NCBI RefSeq assembly: GCF_964028195.1
Contig: NZ_OZ034750.1
Coordinates: forward strand, 1,488,001-1,552,000
DNA length: 64,000 bases
Reading direction: 5' to 3'
From: Wolbachia endosymbiont (group A) of Pogonocherus hispidulus
GTDB taxonomy: Bacteria > Pseudomonadota > Alphaproteobacteria > Rickettsiales > Anaplasmataceae
A model generated the notes under the pieces. The model did no database searches and was not told the origin of the DNA. It saw only the letters and a list, made by a program, of their open reading frames with translations. A program made the translations under genes and the position numbers. Every line of letters begins with the position of its first letter. The first letter of the stretch is position 1. Of the stretch, positions 1 to 8,739 are shown piece by piece.

Positions 1-336
1 GTAAATAAAGTCAGAAAGGTCGAATAAACCGTTTACTTCTCCTCCGGGGCTGTCTATGTCCAAAATTATTGTTTCTACTTCTTCATCTATTAAAGCTTCC
101 TCTATCTTTTCACGTATCTTCTCATACGATGTCATCCCCAACACATCATCAAAAGCTTCTGACTTTTTTGTCAAGATTCCATGTATTGGTATTACTTTTA
201 TTCCCCTTTCATTATTTATTACTGCATGTTTTATGTTTTTAAAAATTGGCTGCTTTCCTGCTTGTAATGACAGTAACTCAAAACTTCTTGGCTCTACCAT
301 CATTGGTTTATTGAGCCAGCTCACTTGTATTGTCAT
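1..336 (-). CDS. Phage WO capsid-assembly S49 peptidase (SppA/ClpP-like), N-terminal part
   Basis: Only the first 112 codons are in the window; the gene continues past the left edge on the minus strand. The start ATG is at 336-334. The reading contains a segment VETIILDIDSPGGEVNGLFD, which is the S49/SppA and ClpP-type oxyanion-hole region (DSPGG), preceded by VIPIHGILT, typical of phage head-maturation proteases (lambda protein C type). In phage WO this protease sits in the head module next to portal and major capsid genes and processes the scaffold during capsid assembly. An IS5-family transposase remnant lies only about 15 bp upstream, so the natural promoter and possibly the original start have been displaced. 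The catalytic serine would be further downstream, outside the window. The family call is strong; function in a live phage is doubtful given the decayed surroundings. Confidence 0.8.
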   Translation of the reverse strand, partial: MTIQVSWLNKPMMVEPRSFELLSLQAGKQPIFKNIKHAVINNERGIKVIPIHGILTKKSEAFDDVLGMTSYEKIREKIEEALIDEEVETIILDIDSPGGEVNGLFDLSDFIY

Positions 337-351
337 ATCAACTATGTTTTT

Positions 352-622
352 TTAAAAATTTTTTATTTGTGTAATTTCATAATTCATTTTCTCAAAAATT
401 CCCTGCTTCTTCCATTGCCTGAACTGCTCATACACAGTCTTCCATAGCATTTGGTAAATAACGCCATTGACACCCTGTACGCAATACATAGAAAATTGCT
501 TCTAATATTTCTCTTTTGCTATACTTTGGCGGCCTTCCTCCTTTCTTGTATGATACTCTGAAGTGTTTTTCTATTCTTGCCCATTCCCTTTCGCTTAGAT
601 CTGTTGGATACTTTTTTCTCAT
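352..622 (-). pseudogene. IS5-family transposase remnant (frameshifted N-terminal part)
   Basis: The minus strand starts MRKKYPTDLSEREWARI and contains FYVLRTGCQWRYLPN, the DUF4096-type N-terminal helix-turn-helix region of IS5-family DDE transposases. After LPN the frame breaks: the family pattern WKTVYEQFRQWKKQGIFEK resumes in another frame at about 440 and runs to a stop at 352-354. The residues between (usually a DFP/PPW stretch) are missing, so there was a small deletion plus frameshift. The catalytic DDE part is absent, so this is a dead fragment. Upstream at about 660-685 the text reads GAGGTTGTCCGGAAACTAG on the minus strand, which resembles an IS5-type terminal inverted repeat; the matching end is not visible. 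Confidence 0.75.
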
Positions 623-1184
623 CTTTACCCCGTACTAAAATTTCAGATATTATAGCCTTTTACTAGTTTCCGGACAACCTCTTAGATAAGAAGTTGTATT
701 ACATACCCACTATGTTTTGTTGCAGTATTTTATTCTATGACAAATATTACGGGATTTTACATAAATCCATTTGTTGGGCTTTTAAAGTATATTACAGAGG
801 TAGTTATAAAAAACGTAGGGAGACCTGTTTTCTATTGATTGCATTCAAGATAACGTTTTCTAACTCCTATTTTAGTAAAATCGTGTGACTTCATAAATGG
901 TTTTATAAGACCCATAAGCTATTTGAATATTTCTTGACTCATTGAACTTTGCAAGGAAAATTATCTTTATTCGCTTCTTTAACACGAACTAAGTAAATAG
1001 TATACTTTATCTTTATTTTATAATCTTTTCTTTCGTTTTTTACCCCTACAATTCCCTTTCCAATTCTTGTATATAAGCGCCATCTACCTATCTTCTTTCT
1101 TTCATAGCTTTGAGCAAAAAGGATTGACATCATTAGAAGAAGAAGTATATCCTCTAATAGGATAATCAATTAGTACAATAAAAA
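623..1184. other. Spacer, AT-rich, no convincing gene
   Basis: About 560 bp. It begins with the possible IS5 terminus at 660-685. Two open frames exist. The minus one ending at 939 could start at an ATG pair near 1130 preceded by GAGGA and would give a short, very basic peptide (YERKKIGRWRLYTRIGKG). It has no family resemblance I recognise and I do not call it. No tRNA, terminator or repeat family of this genome was recognised here. Confidence 0.5.
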
Positions 1185-1416
1185 ATGGGAACGTATATTA
1201 CTTCTTATGCAGTTAGGGCTAAAGATCTCGAAAAAGCAATCGGTTCGAATGATAATCATTTATACGAGAATGTTTTAAAATTACTTTCTTCTGATGATGA
1301 AAGTGCTTTGAAGGATTTAATATTCAACCAATCCAATCATTCGGATGAGCTTTATGTGTTTGCAATTGAGGCGCTATGTTCTTACTTTGGTGAAGAATTA
1401 AACTACTGGGACGACT
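1185..1416 (+). pseudogene. DUF7691-like small protein, 5' exon interrupted by group II intron
   Basis: The start is ATG at 1185. The reading MGTYITSYAVRAKDLEKAIG followed by a later YVFAIEALCSYFGEELNYW resembles small bacterial proteins of the DUF7691 kind (MGTY start, a central ALxxLCxYxGEEL block); no biochemical role is known to me. After 77 codons plus one base the gene is cut by a group II intron at 1417. The sequence after the intron is not the rest of this gene but the 3' half of another group II intron reverse transcriptase. Exon lengths (232 + 833 bp) sum to a multiple of three, so splicing would produce a chimeric protein rather than the native one. The family assignment comes from memory of the pattern, so moderate confidence. 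Confidence 0.55.
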
Positions 1417-3264
1417 GTGCGCCGTAGAAACACGGAAAGTGTTGAAGCTGTGCAGTAGATGAGGGAGGGCCCCTCGGAGCCGGTTTGCAAGAGCAGGCTT
1501 CAAACAGCCATAAGCTGCTTTGGTAAAGAGCTAAGGTAGTGAGCGTTATGGAAAAGGCACAATTATGTGTCATGTATGAAATAGAGAGACGAACGCAAGT
1601 GAACCACTGATGAAGTGTCGAAAGCGTAGAGACGACGTCAAAACCAGGGGGTAGTCGTTAACCTGGGATGAATCTACAGGGAGCTTGTTTACTGGGTAGG
1701 TGGCGTCCGGCATAAAAGTGGCGTGAATCTATTTTAGGCTATTGCATGGAACTACGGGAACCTGTCGTTTCGATGAAAAGGGAGAAGTCCAAAGAGCTGA
1801 TCTCTGAGGATGAGAGTACCGATGCGAAAAACAGGGGCGGATTAGCTCGTAGTAGCGAAGAAGTTTCTGTAATGGAAATGGAGTGAAGGGGCTAAGTTAT
1901 TTAGTTTTAATTATTTATCAACCGAAAGGGAGGAGTTAATGAATGAAACAAAGTCTTTTGATATACCAAAGCAACTTATTTGGAGAGCTTATAAACAAGT
2001 ATCGAAAAATAAAGGTGCAGCAGGTGTAGATGAGGTCTCGATAACAAAGTTTGAAGAAAATCTAAAGGATAATCTATACAAATTATGGAATCGGATGTCA
2101 TCCGGAAGTTATTTTCCAGAGCCGGTAAAAGCTGTTGCGATACCAAAAGATACAGGAGGGCAAAGAATTTTATGTGTGCCTTCAGTATTCGACAGGATAG
2201 CGCAAACAGCAGCTACAATGTATCTTGAGCCGTTAGTAGAACCGAAATTTCACGAAGATTCATATGGTTATAGACCAAATAAGTCTGCGCTGGATGCGGT
2301 ATACACAGCACGGAAGAGATGTTGGAAAAATGATTGGACGGTAGATCTTGATATATCTGGATTTTTCGACAATCTGGACCACGATTTAGCACTGCAGGCT
2401 ATCAAGAAACACACAGACTGCAAATGGGTCATACTGTATGTTGAGAGGTGGATGAAAGCCCCCATTCAGCAAGCAGATGGCAGTAGGGTAACAAGGGATA
2501 AAGGAGTTCCGCAAGGAGGTTCAATAAGCCCAATCATTTCAAGCATATTTATGCACCATGCGTTTGATATGTGGATGAAACAAAATTATCCAACAGTACC
2601 ATTTGAAAGATATGTAGATGATGCGATAGTGCACTGCAGAACTAAAAGACAGGCAGGATTTATGAAAGTAATGATTGAAGAAAGATTGGCTAAGTGTAAA
2701 TTGAAGTTACATCCTGAAAAGACACAGATTGTGTACAGTAAGGATGATGATAGAAAAGAACAATTTCCTAAACAAAGCTTTGATTTTCTAGGTTATACTT
2801 TTAGACCTAGAGTAGCAAAGAATAAGATGAGGAATTATTTCATCTCATTTCTACCTGCAATTAGTAACAAAGCCAAGAAGAAGATCAAGAAAACCATAAA
2901 GTCATGGAGAATACATCGGATTACATGGACCACACTAGAGGAAATATCGAAGAAAATAGATCCAATAGTCAGAGGCTGGTTTCAGTACTATGGCAGGTTT
3001 TATAAATCAGAGATGTATCCATCTCTCAGAAATATAGAGAGATACCTCATAAGATGGGTCAGGACAAAATATAAGAAACTTCGTGATCACGGAAGACTAG
3101 CAAAGCAATTTCTAGGAAAAGTGAGAAAGAGGTCTCCAAGTATTTTCTATCATTGGACACTTGGGTTAGGATCAAAAGGCTAAATAATGGGAGCTGTATA
3201 AGCCGAGAGGTTTCCGTGCAGTTCTGCGAGAGACTGGTGGGGAAGTTCCGCCGGTCTACTCTCC
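1417..3264 (+). mobile_element. Group II intron, copy 1 (1848 bp, full length)
   Basis: The 5' end is GTGCG at 1417, the GUGYG consensus. A maturase ORF lies in domain IV. Domain V is the 34-nt hairpin at 3191-3224 (GAGCUGUAU pairing fully with GUGCAGUUC). Domain VI at about 3226-3263 has a bulged A at 3258, seven bases before the end, as expected for the branch point. IBS1 GACGACT (1410-1416) pairs over seven bases with AGTCGTT at 1653-1659, a good EBS1. The 3' boundary after CTCC at 3264 is set by comparison with copy 2 (19680-21527 minus): both copies are 1848 bp, and that boundary makes both flanking exon pairs join in frame. The compared stretches and the encoded maturases look identical, suggesting recent movement or gene conversion. 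Confidence 0.92.
1939..3183 (+). CDS. ltrA: Group II intron-encoded reverse transcriptase/maturase (copy 1)
   Basis: A 414-residue LtrA-type protein with start ATG at 1939, preceded by GGGAGGAG. Reverse-transcriptase blocks are visible in order: AAGVDEVSI, YFPEPVKAVAIPK, RILCVPSVFDRIAQ, YGYRPNKSA, VDLDISGFFDNLDH (first catalytic Asp), KGVPQGGSISPIISSI, then ERYVDDAIVH with the catalytic YVDD. The maturase X region contains FDFLGYTFRP and IVRGWFQYYGRF. There is no HNH endonuclease tail; the protein ends soon after the X/D region, so mobility would rely on reverse splicing without second-strand cutting. It acts on its own intron RNA, assisting splicing and copying it at new sites. It is identical in translation to copy 2 at 19761-21005. 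No frameshift is seen, so it is probably active. Confidence 0.95.
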   Translation: MNETKSFDIPKQLIWRAYKQVSKNKGAAGVDEVSITKFEENLKDNLYKLWNRMSSGSYFPEPVKAVAIPKDTGGQRILCVPSVFDRIAQTAATMYLEPLVEPKFHEDSYGYRPNKSALDAVYTARKRCWKNDWTVDLDISGFFDNLDHDLALQAIKKHTDCKWVILYVERWMKAPIQQADGSRVTRDKGVPQGGSISPIISSIFMHHAFDMWMKQNYPTVPFERYVDDAIVHCRTKRQAGFMKVMIEERLAKCKLKLHPEKTQIVYSKDDDRKEQFPKQSFDFLGYTFRPRVAKNKMRNYFISFLPAISNKAKKKIKKTIKSWRIHRITWTTLEEISKKIDPIVRGWFQYYGRFYKSEMYPSLRNIERYLIRWVRTKYKKLRDHGRLAKQFLGKVRKRSPSIFYHWTLGLGSKG

Positions 3265-4097
3265 TTGTTATCATACATGAGAGTGAAGAGATTATTCTGA
3301 AGGCTAAGGAGCTAGTCGAAAGTTGGTTAAAAACTATCGGGTTAGAGCTAAAACCTTCAAAAACAAAGATCTCTCACACTCTCAAGTTTTCCAATGGACA
3401 GAAACCAGGCTTCGATTTTCTTGGTTTCACAATACGACAATATCCAGTGAAAAGTAAGAAAGGTTACAAGTTATTGATTAAACCAAGTCGTAGTTCTGTT
3501 AAACAGCATACGCTGGTTATTAAACATGAGTTAAGGGAAATGCGAGGCGAATCGCAAGAAGCTGTAATAAATAACCTCAATCCAATTGTTAGAGGATGGT
3601 GTCAGTACTACACTTCGGCAGTCTCAAGCAAAATCTTTAACTCAATGGATATGATTATGCACACCCAACTTTGGAGGTGGGCAAAATATAGACACCCAAA
3701 CAAAGGAGGATGCTGGATTAAGAGAAAATACTTTAAAAGGTATGGTAACGAAAATTGGAGATTTATGACAGGTAACGGAATACGTATTACAAAACATGGA
3801 GAATATGCCAGTAGATGGCATATCAAAGTGAGAGGAACCAAATCTCCTTATGATGGAGACTGGCCATACTGGGGAAGTCGTTTGAGCACAATTCCAGGAA
3901 AATCGCCACAAGTAATAAAACTATTGAAGATACAACAAGGTAAATGTAATTATTGTCATCTTTGGTTTAGATTTGATGACTTAGCACATGTGCATCATCA
4001 GGACCGCAATAGACTCAATAATAACATCAAAAACTTATCCTTGTTACATAAGCATTGTCATGACCAATTACACGGAAGTCTGCGTGACAAGCACTGA
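3265..4097 (+). pseudogene. Second group II intron maturase, C-terminal half with HNH endonuclease
   Basis: Directly after intron copy 1 the frame reads FVIIHESEEIILKAKELVES, which is what follows the YADD catalytic motif in LtrA-type reverse transcriptases. It continues with GFDFLGFTIRQ, NPIVRGWCQYYTSAV (maturase X) and a C-terminal zinc/HNH endonuclease (CNYCHLWF, VHHQDRNRLNNNIKNLSLLH, CHDQLH). The whole RT palm upstream of YADD is missing. This is a different intron lineage from copy 1 (it has the HNH domain). The first intron evidently sits at the YADD codons of this gene, and the 5' part was lost or exchanged. The protein cannot be a functional reverse transcriptase. Confidence 0.9.
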
Positions 4098-4182
4098 ATT
4101 ACAGAGAAGCCGGATAACGGGAAACTGTTAAGTCCGGTTTTGAAGCCGAGGGGGGAAAGGCGACTTTCTCTCCTTAGGTAAC
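4098..4182 (+). ncRNA. 3' ribozyme domains V and VI of the second group II intron
   Basis: Domain V lies at about 4104-4142: AAGCCGGAT and a GAAA tetraloop, then GTCCGGTTTT, forming the characteristic hairpin. Domain VI follows (about 4143-4179) with a bulged A at 4176, seven bases before the likely 3' end GGTAAC at 4182. This shows that the HNH maturase fragment belonged to a complete group II intron whose 5' half is gone. Without domain I it cannot splice. Confidence 0.75.
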
Positions 4183-4844
4183 AATAACTGTTTACTGGAG
4201 CTGAGAAGAGGTCACATGAATTTTTGATAAAACAGATACTCCCCTCTATCTAGCTCATTAATAAGTTATAATAGCCTTCTAAAGACGGTTTAAAGAATTT
4301 AGTTGCAGTAGAGACAATTAATTGGTTAAATTCCTTAAACTTCATTGATGATCAATGGTTGATTAAAGGATAAATAGGAATGAAAAATATAATATATAAA
4401 TAGGGTATGTGTATACCTTATATTATTATTTATAATAATATATATATTATAAGGTTTTTCTCTAAACTAAGAAATATATAAAATCAGTCAAGGAGTAGCC
4501 TTTTATGGTATTGGAGCAGTTTGCTTAACTTGTAATCTTAAATTATACTAAACTCCTCTACAATAGCCCACTTCTCAGCTTAATAAGATTTCATTTTATA
4601 ATCTAAACTGGCTTAAACTGCCTAAAATCAGCGTAATCTAAAATCTTACTTCTTAAAATTTTGGACGAATTTAGAACGGACCGCGTATATATATAAGATT
4701 TTTTGGACGAAAAACAAGCGAATCCTGTATATATTATAGGCCCCTAAAGTTTTTTCAAAAATATTGAACAGTTTTTGGAATTTTGGTGAACATATATATA
4801 GCAAGAAAGCATTAAATCCATATATTTTCATAAAAGGAGTAAAC

Positions 4845-4967
4845 ATGTATACTATTACTTTCTTTCGGAAAAAACCTTCTACTCTCTCCGGAAAAAGTCG
4901 TAAGAAATCCGGTATTACTATAGTAGGGGTACAAACACTTTTCTATTCGCTTATAATTCCACCTTAA
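4845..4967 (+). CDS. Possible 40-residue peptide
   Basis: ATG at 4845 follows AAAAGGAG with a five-base spacer, a good Shine-Dalgarno in a region where such sites are rare. The peptide is basic in its first half (FFRKKPSTLSGKSRKKSG) and hydrophobic at the end. I recognise no family and there is no conserved neighbour, so this may be chance. It would need comparison among WO prophages. Confidence 0.2.
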   Translation: MYTITFFRKKPSTLSGKSRKKSGITIVGVQTLFYSLIIPP

Positions 4968-5063
4968 ATCAAACTATTCCTAACCTCCAAAGACACCATT
5001 ATGAACTATACAGCAGAAAGAAAACATTAGTTTTTTTTAATTTATTTTAAATAAAATGCAAAT

Positions 5064-5169
5064 CATTTGGCAAACTTACCAAATAACCAAATGAACTTAC
5101 AAAGAGAAATGCAGGAAAATCAATACTTTAAAGGAATTTCAAATGGCAAATAAGATTTCATTTGGCAAA
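5064..5169. repeat. Iteron-like CATTTGGCAAA repeats upstream of repA
   Basis: CATTTGGCAAA occurs at 5064-5074 and again at 5159-5169; an inverted CCAAATG lies at 5087-5093, and a partial GGCAAA at 5145-5150. The cluster lies 420-530 bp before a phage replication protein, where iterons or operator boxes are often found. Only two full copies are present, so the interpretation as an origin or operator is inference. Confidence 0.35.
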
Positions 5170-5211
5170 ACTGCCAATCAGCCTCAAAGCTGCGTATATG
5201 GGGAGGTTTAG
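5143..5211 (+). CDS. Possible 22-residue leader peptide upstream of repA
   Basis: ATG at 5143 follows TTTAAAGGAATTTCAA, nearly the same ribosome-site leader as repA itself (TTTAAAAGGAATTTCAATTC before 5592). The peptide begins MANKISFGKTANQPQ and stops at 5211. The shared leader suggests a duplicated gene start or the surviving 5' end of a deleted phage gene. No function can be given. Confidence 0.25.
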   Translation: MANKISFGKTANQPQSCVYGEV

Positions 5212-5247
5212 CCAAAATGTTAAATGGTAAATTTCCTTATATATAAT

Positions 5248-5278
5248 ATATATTACATATTAGTAGTATGTAATATAT
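5248..5278. promoter_or_regulatory. Perfect 12-bp inverted repeat (candidate operator)
   Basis: ATATATTACATA at 5248-5259 and TATGTAATATAT at 5267-5278 are exact reverse complements separated by seven bases. The position, about 55 bp before the promoter of the repA leader, suits a repressor or replication-initiator site. The sequence is all AT except one base per arm, so chance is not excluded. Confidence 0.35.
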
Positions 5279-5333
5279 CAATGTGACAAAATAGAAGCAT
5301 TATGACTTTATGATTATTTTATTTAATAAGAAG

Positions 5334-5362
5334 TTGACATAGTAAGAAAAATACTGTAGAAT
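5334..5362 (+). promoter_or_regulatory. Sigma70-type promoter, likely for repA
   Basis: TTGACA at 5334-5339, a 17-base spacer, and TAGAAT at 5357-5362 match the housekeeping promoter consensus almost completely. The expected start of transcription near 5370 would give a leader of about 220 bases before the repA ATG at 5592. No other gene begins in between. Confidence 0.5.
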
Positions 5363-5591
5363 AGGCGTAGAGGATTATCTCTTAATTAAAAAGAGCTTCA
5401 ATACCCTCACAACCTACTAAAGCAGCCAACCAATGAAAAACTTTCTTAATATACTTTTCACTTAGGCGTAAAACATATGCCAAAAGACCTCCCACCATAG
5501 CTTTCCCTTAACAACAAAGAGTAAGACCCCAATCAAAACAGCCTTACCCAAAAACCTTTCAAACACTTAACTTTAAAAGGAATTTCAATTC

Positions 5592-7742
5592 ATGATACAA
5601 GATTTTTTAACTGATGTCAAACAAAAAAATACTTCAAATGATGAATATTATGATTTTAACAATACTGTCTCACATTTAGAACCATTAGAGCAATTTGATG
5701 TAGAAGAGATAAAAAGACAACTATTATTGAACATCAGATCATGCCTTTCTTACTTACTACCTAATGGCACTTTTTGCAGAAATGAGTTTCAAGTAGGTGA
5801 TATCTGGGGTAATAAAGGAAAAAGTTTAAGAGTAGAATTAAGTGGCAATAAAGCCGGGTTATGGAATGATTTCGCAACCGGAGACGGTGGTGACATTATC
5901 GACCTTTGGGCGGCTGTGCATAGAAAAAACGCCAAAACAGAGTTTTCTGAGGTAATGGTTTCAATAAGTGAATGGCTTGGAAAGAAACATACTAGAGAGA
6001 GAAGAAGTATCAAAGATCTAGAACAATACATGACTTGTAGCTGGAACTATTACGATGAGAACAACCAAGTTATCGTCATAGTCTACCGATATGATCCACC
6101 TAAAAGAAAAAAAGAATATCGTCCATTTGATGTTAAAAAGCTGAGTTTTGGCGAACCGGATATAAGGCCACTCTACAACATTCCAGAAATCTTAAAATCT
6201 GAGAAAGTTATTCTTGTAGAAGGGGAAAAATGTGCAGAAGCGCTCATAGAGAAAGGAATTACTGCAACAACAGCAATGTTTGGAGCAAATGCACCTATTG
6301 AGAAAACCGACTGGAGTCCACTTAAGGGAAAACATGTTATCATTTGGCCAGATAATGATGAATCTGGGGAAAAGTACACTGAAAAAGTTGGAAAAAAGCT
6401 TTTGGATATTGGAGTTGCATCACTTTCTATTCTCAAGATTCCTCAAGACAAACCAAACGCTTGGGATGTTGCAGACGGTGTGCTAGAAGGAATGAACGTT
6501 GAAGAATTTATTCTTAACAATAAAAGCCCTTATTCTCCGAGAAAGTCAAAAAGGATTGATACTACAGCTTGGACCAACACCCCTCCAGAGAGAAAATGGA
6601 TTATTAAGGATTGGCTTCCTGTGGGAAGTGTTACAGCTCTTTACGGTGATGGTGGTGTTGGAAAATCTCTCCTTGCTCAACAACTAATGACAGCCGCTGC
6701 TGCTGGTAAACCTTGGCTTGGAATAGATCTAGAACAAATAAAGACATACGGTGTGTTCTGTGAAGACGATGAAGAAGAACTTTGGCGTCGGCAATGCGCA
6801 ATAAATGAATTTTATCAATCAGGTATGGAATCTTCTGATTTTCAGGATAATGTTGGCTTATGGTCCCGAGCAGGGCACAATAATCAACTTATGGTTTTTA
6901 ATAACAAAGATACTGGTCAATTAACTACTTACTTTCAAGAGTTACTTGAGGACATTGAATCGTTTCAGCCGAAGCTTGTGGTATTAGATACAGCAGCAGA
7001 CCTATTTGGAGGTAATGAAAACGATCGCTCTCATGTAAGACAATTTATTCAAACCTGTTGTGGTCGCATAGCTCAAGTAATAAAAGGAGCGGTTCTATTG
7101 CTTGCTCACCCTTCTGATTCGGGAATGATACGTAAAACTGGTACAGGTGGTTCAACAGCATGGAATAATACAGTAAGGTCTCGTTGGTATTTGACTAGAC
7201 CAGATAAAGCTAATGCTTCTCCTGATGAGAGAATTTTATCGCGTAAAAAATCTAATTATTCGCAGTGCAATAACGGGCAAATGACACTTTACTGGAAAAA
7301 TGGGGCATTTGTACATGACAATTCAGTTTTAAATTCAGAACCAATAATCAGAGATCAATATAGCAAAAAGCTGGATTTAGAACGGATGAGAAAACATGAG
7401 GTTATCTTGAGTTTAATTCGCAGTAGCGCATATCAAGGTAATATTTATACTGCTGGACAATTTGCAAAGCGTTTTGAAGGAGAAGAGGGGCTTGGCAGTG
7501 AGCGCAATATCAGAGAAAGAATAAATAATCTTGCAACTCTTGGACAGATTAAATTCTTTCGTAATGCTGAGGAATATGGGATATCCAATACCAATTCTAA
7601 GTATGGATTTCTTTGTGTGAAAGATATGGAACTTAAGGTTTCTATAGAAGGTAAAGTAGAATACAAATTAGTAAAACCAACACATCATTATTTACTAGCA
7701 AATGGTGTAGTCTTACCTATTAAGGATTTAGATGTTTTATGA
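5592..7742 (+). CDS. repA: Phage WO RepA-like replication protein: toprim domain plus RecA-like helicase ATPase
   Basis: 716 residues, start ATG at 5592 after AAAAGGAATTTC. The N-terminal part (about 45-110) contains WNDFATGDGGDIIDLW, as in phage and plasmid primases. A toprim domain covers about 203-290: VILVEGEKCAEAL with E210 and HVIIWPDNDESGEKY with the D254/D256 pair. A RecA/RepA-type ATPase follows: Walker A GDGGVGKS at 352-359, Walker B-like LVVLDTAADLFGGNE, and a TGGSTAWNNTVRSRW motif typical of RepA-like hexameric helicases. The C-terminus resembles a winged helix. It should unwind and prime phage DNA at its origin. In phage WO this gene stands near the recombinase end of the genome. 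It is full length here although the rest of the prophage is missing, and it has its own promoter and repeat-rich upstream region. Confidence 0.85.
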   Translation: MIQDFLTDVKQKNTSNDEYYDFNNTVSHLEPLEQFDVEEIKRQLLLNIRSCLSYLLPNGTFCRNEFQVGDIWGNKGKSLRVELSGNKAGLWNDFATGDGGDIIDLWAAVHRKNAKTEFSEVMVSISEWLGKKHTRERRSIKDLEQYMTCSWNYYDENNQVIVIVYRYDPPKRKKEYRPFDVKKLSFGEPDIRPLYNIPEILKSEKVILVEGEKCAEALIEKGITATTAMFGANAPIEKTDWSPLKGKHVIIWPDNDESGEKYTEKVGKKLLDIGVASLSILKIPQDKPNAWDVADGVLEGMNVEEFILNNKSPYSPRKSKRIDTTAWTNTPPERKWIIKDWLPVGSVTALYGDGGVGKSLLAQQLMTAAAAGKPWLGIDLEQIKTYGVFCEDDEEELWRRQCAINEFYQSGMESSDFQDNVGLWSRAGHNNQLMVFNNKDTGQLTTYFQELLEDIESFQPKLVVLDTAADLFGGNENDRSHVRQFIQTCCGRIAQVIKGAVLLLAHPSDSGMIRKTGTGGSTAWNNTVRSRWYLTRPDKANASPDERILSRKKSNYSQCNNGQMTLYWKNGAFVHDNSVLNSEPIIRDQYSKKLDLERMRKHEVILSLIRSSAYQGNIYTAGQFAKRFEGEEGLGSERNIRERINNLATLGQIKFFRNAEEYGISNTNSKYGFLCVKDMELKVSIEGKVEYKLVKPTHHYLLANGVVLPIKDLDVL

Positions 7743-8625
7743 TAAGCCGTCTGTAAAAAAGTTTCTGAAAACAGCAATTACTTTTTTGTTCACAAAAAGC
7801 CTATGTTTTCATTTATTCAGATTTTTAGGGTGTTAAGAACATTTAAGAAAGGTAAGTGAATTTTCTAAAAAACCTTCATACAAAATTTTTTCTTTACAAT
7901 GAATAAAAATGACGTTAAACTTACTTGTAAGTTTACCTTATAGTAATAGAATTGTTAAAGATGCCTTTTATTCAAATTTTAAAGGGCATTACAGGTGTTA
8001 AAGGGTAAAGTTTATATATGAAATCGCTTTAAAACGTAATTACAGGCTTTTTGGTTAGAATAAAAAGCGAAGTCTTGACGAAAGGAGTTCAGATAGAAAT
8101 GTTTTTGTTCTTGATGGTAACCACTGATGCTCAAATTTCGTTAAGATCTTGAGAATAAGGAAGAAGATAAAGAATTTTAGCATGCCATTTTAGCAAGATT
8201 ACTGACTTTTTTTCGATTTGTGGAATGTTGCATTGTCAAGGATACTAGAATAAACGATTCCACAACAAAATCCTCTCATAACCTTTGGTTTTTATTGCTG
8301 AAAGTGATTGAGCTGTTTAAGTTTTTAACAGTATGCAATGCTAAATTAATAGAGATTTATTTGAAAACAATGGAATAAAATCTTTATTATTATGTAGTTG
8401 ATTCTAACTTTACTTGCACTTTTCTTTGCTGTAGTTTTTTTAGTTCCGATTTTTTCCCATTTACCACAGCTTAACTTTCTTGCCATTTCTTTTTGATAAA
8501 GCCAAAATTTATAATCTCAAAAAAACTTGTTGCAATCAAAAATATTTGTGCTATAGGTAATGAATTTACATAATTTAGTAGCAACTTTATAATGTAAAGT
8601 AAAGACTAGTATCATTGGAGGGTTT
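7743..8625. other. Spacer downstream of repA
   Basis: About 880 bp, AT-rich, no open frame with family resemblance. It contains a perfect 9-bp palindrome pair TAAACTTAC / GTAAGTTTA at 7916-7935 with a two-base gap, a candidate protein-binding site. No palindromic repeats of the main genome families and no IS ends were recognised. Confidence 0.45.
7916..7935. promoter_or_regulatory. Perfect 9-bp inverted repeat
   Basis: TAAACTTAC at 7916-7924 and GTAAGTTTA at 7927-7935 are exact reverse complements two bases apart. The compact form fits a dimeric repressor site or a cruciform rather than a terminator (no T run follows). Function unknown. Confidence 0.3.
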
Positions 8626-8739
8626 ATGAGGGAAGTTAATCAAGAACTATTTGATGCTGCAGATCAAGGCAATCTTGGTGAGGTTAAACAATGTCTTAAT
8701 AGGGGAGCTGATCTATTGGCAAGAAATAGTCATCTCTAG
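8626..8739 (+). pseudogene. Ankyrin-repeat protein, truncated N-terminal scrap
   Basis: ATG at 8626 after TTGGAGGGTTT (good ribosome site). The 37-residue reading begins MREVNQELFDAADQGNLGEV, continues KQCLNRGADLLARN and then hits TAG at 8737-8739. The blocks LFDAADQGNLGEVKQCLNRG and GADLLARN are the start of a first ankyrin repeat as found in many Wolbachia ANK genes. Everything after it is gone, and the next gene starts about 120 bp later. WO prophages often carry ANK genes, so this is probably a prophage cargo remnant. Confidence 0.7.

Larger units (their letters stand above)
4183..5591. other. AT-rich spacer upstream of phage repA
   Basis: About 1.4 kb with no long gene. It holds a weak hairpin flanked by ACCTTAT and ATAAGGT near 4422-4457, two copies of TTTTGGACGA (4657, 4702 regions), a tiny ORF with a good ribosome site (4845-4967), another at 5143-5211, iteron-like CATTTGGCAAA repeats, a perfect 12-bp inverted repeat (5248-5278) and a strong sigma70-type promoter (5334-5362); these are listed separately. 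The region looks like the control region of the phage replication gene. Confidence 0.5.

Noticed and set aside
694..888. Open frame of 64 codons
   Set aside because: No family resemblance, no ribosome site, Phe/Cys/Tyr-rich composition typical of random AT-rich frames.
939..1169. Short basic secreted-looking peptide on the minus strand
   Set aside because: The frame starts with TTG; the internal ATG has only a weak ribosome site and no homologue is recognised, so not called.
3059..3274. Minus-strand frame across the intron 3' end
   Set aside because: It is the complement of maturase and ribozyme domains V and VI.
4646..4846. Minus-strand frame of 66 codons
   Set aside because: Low-complexity Phe/Ile/Tyr-rich reading of AT-rich DNA with no ribosome site.
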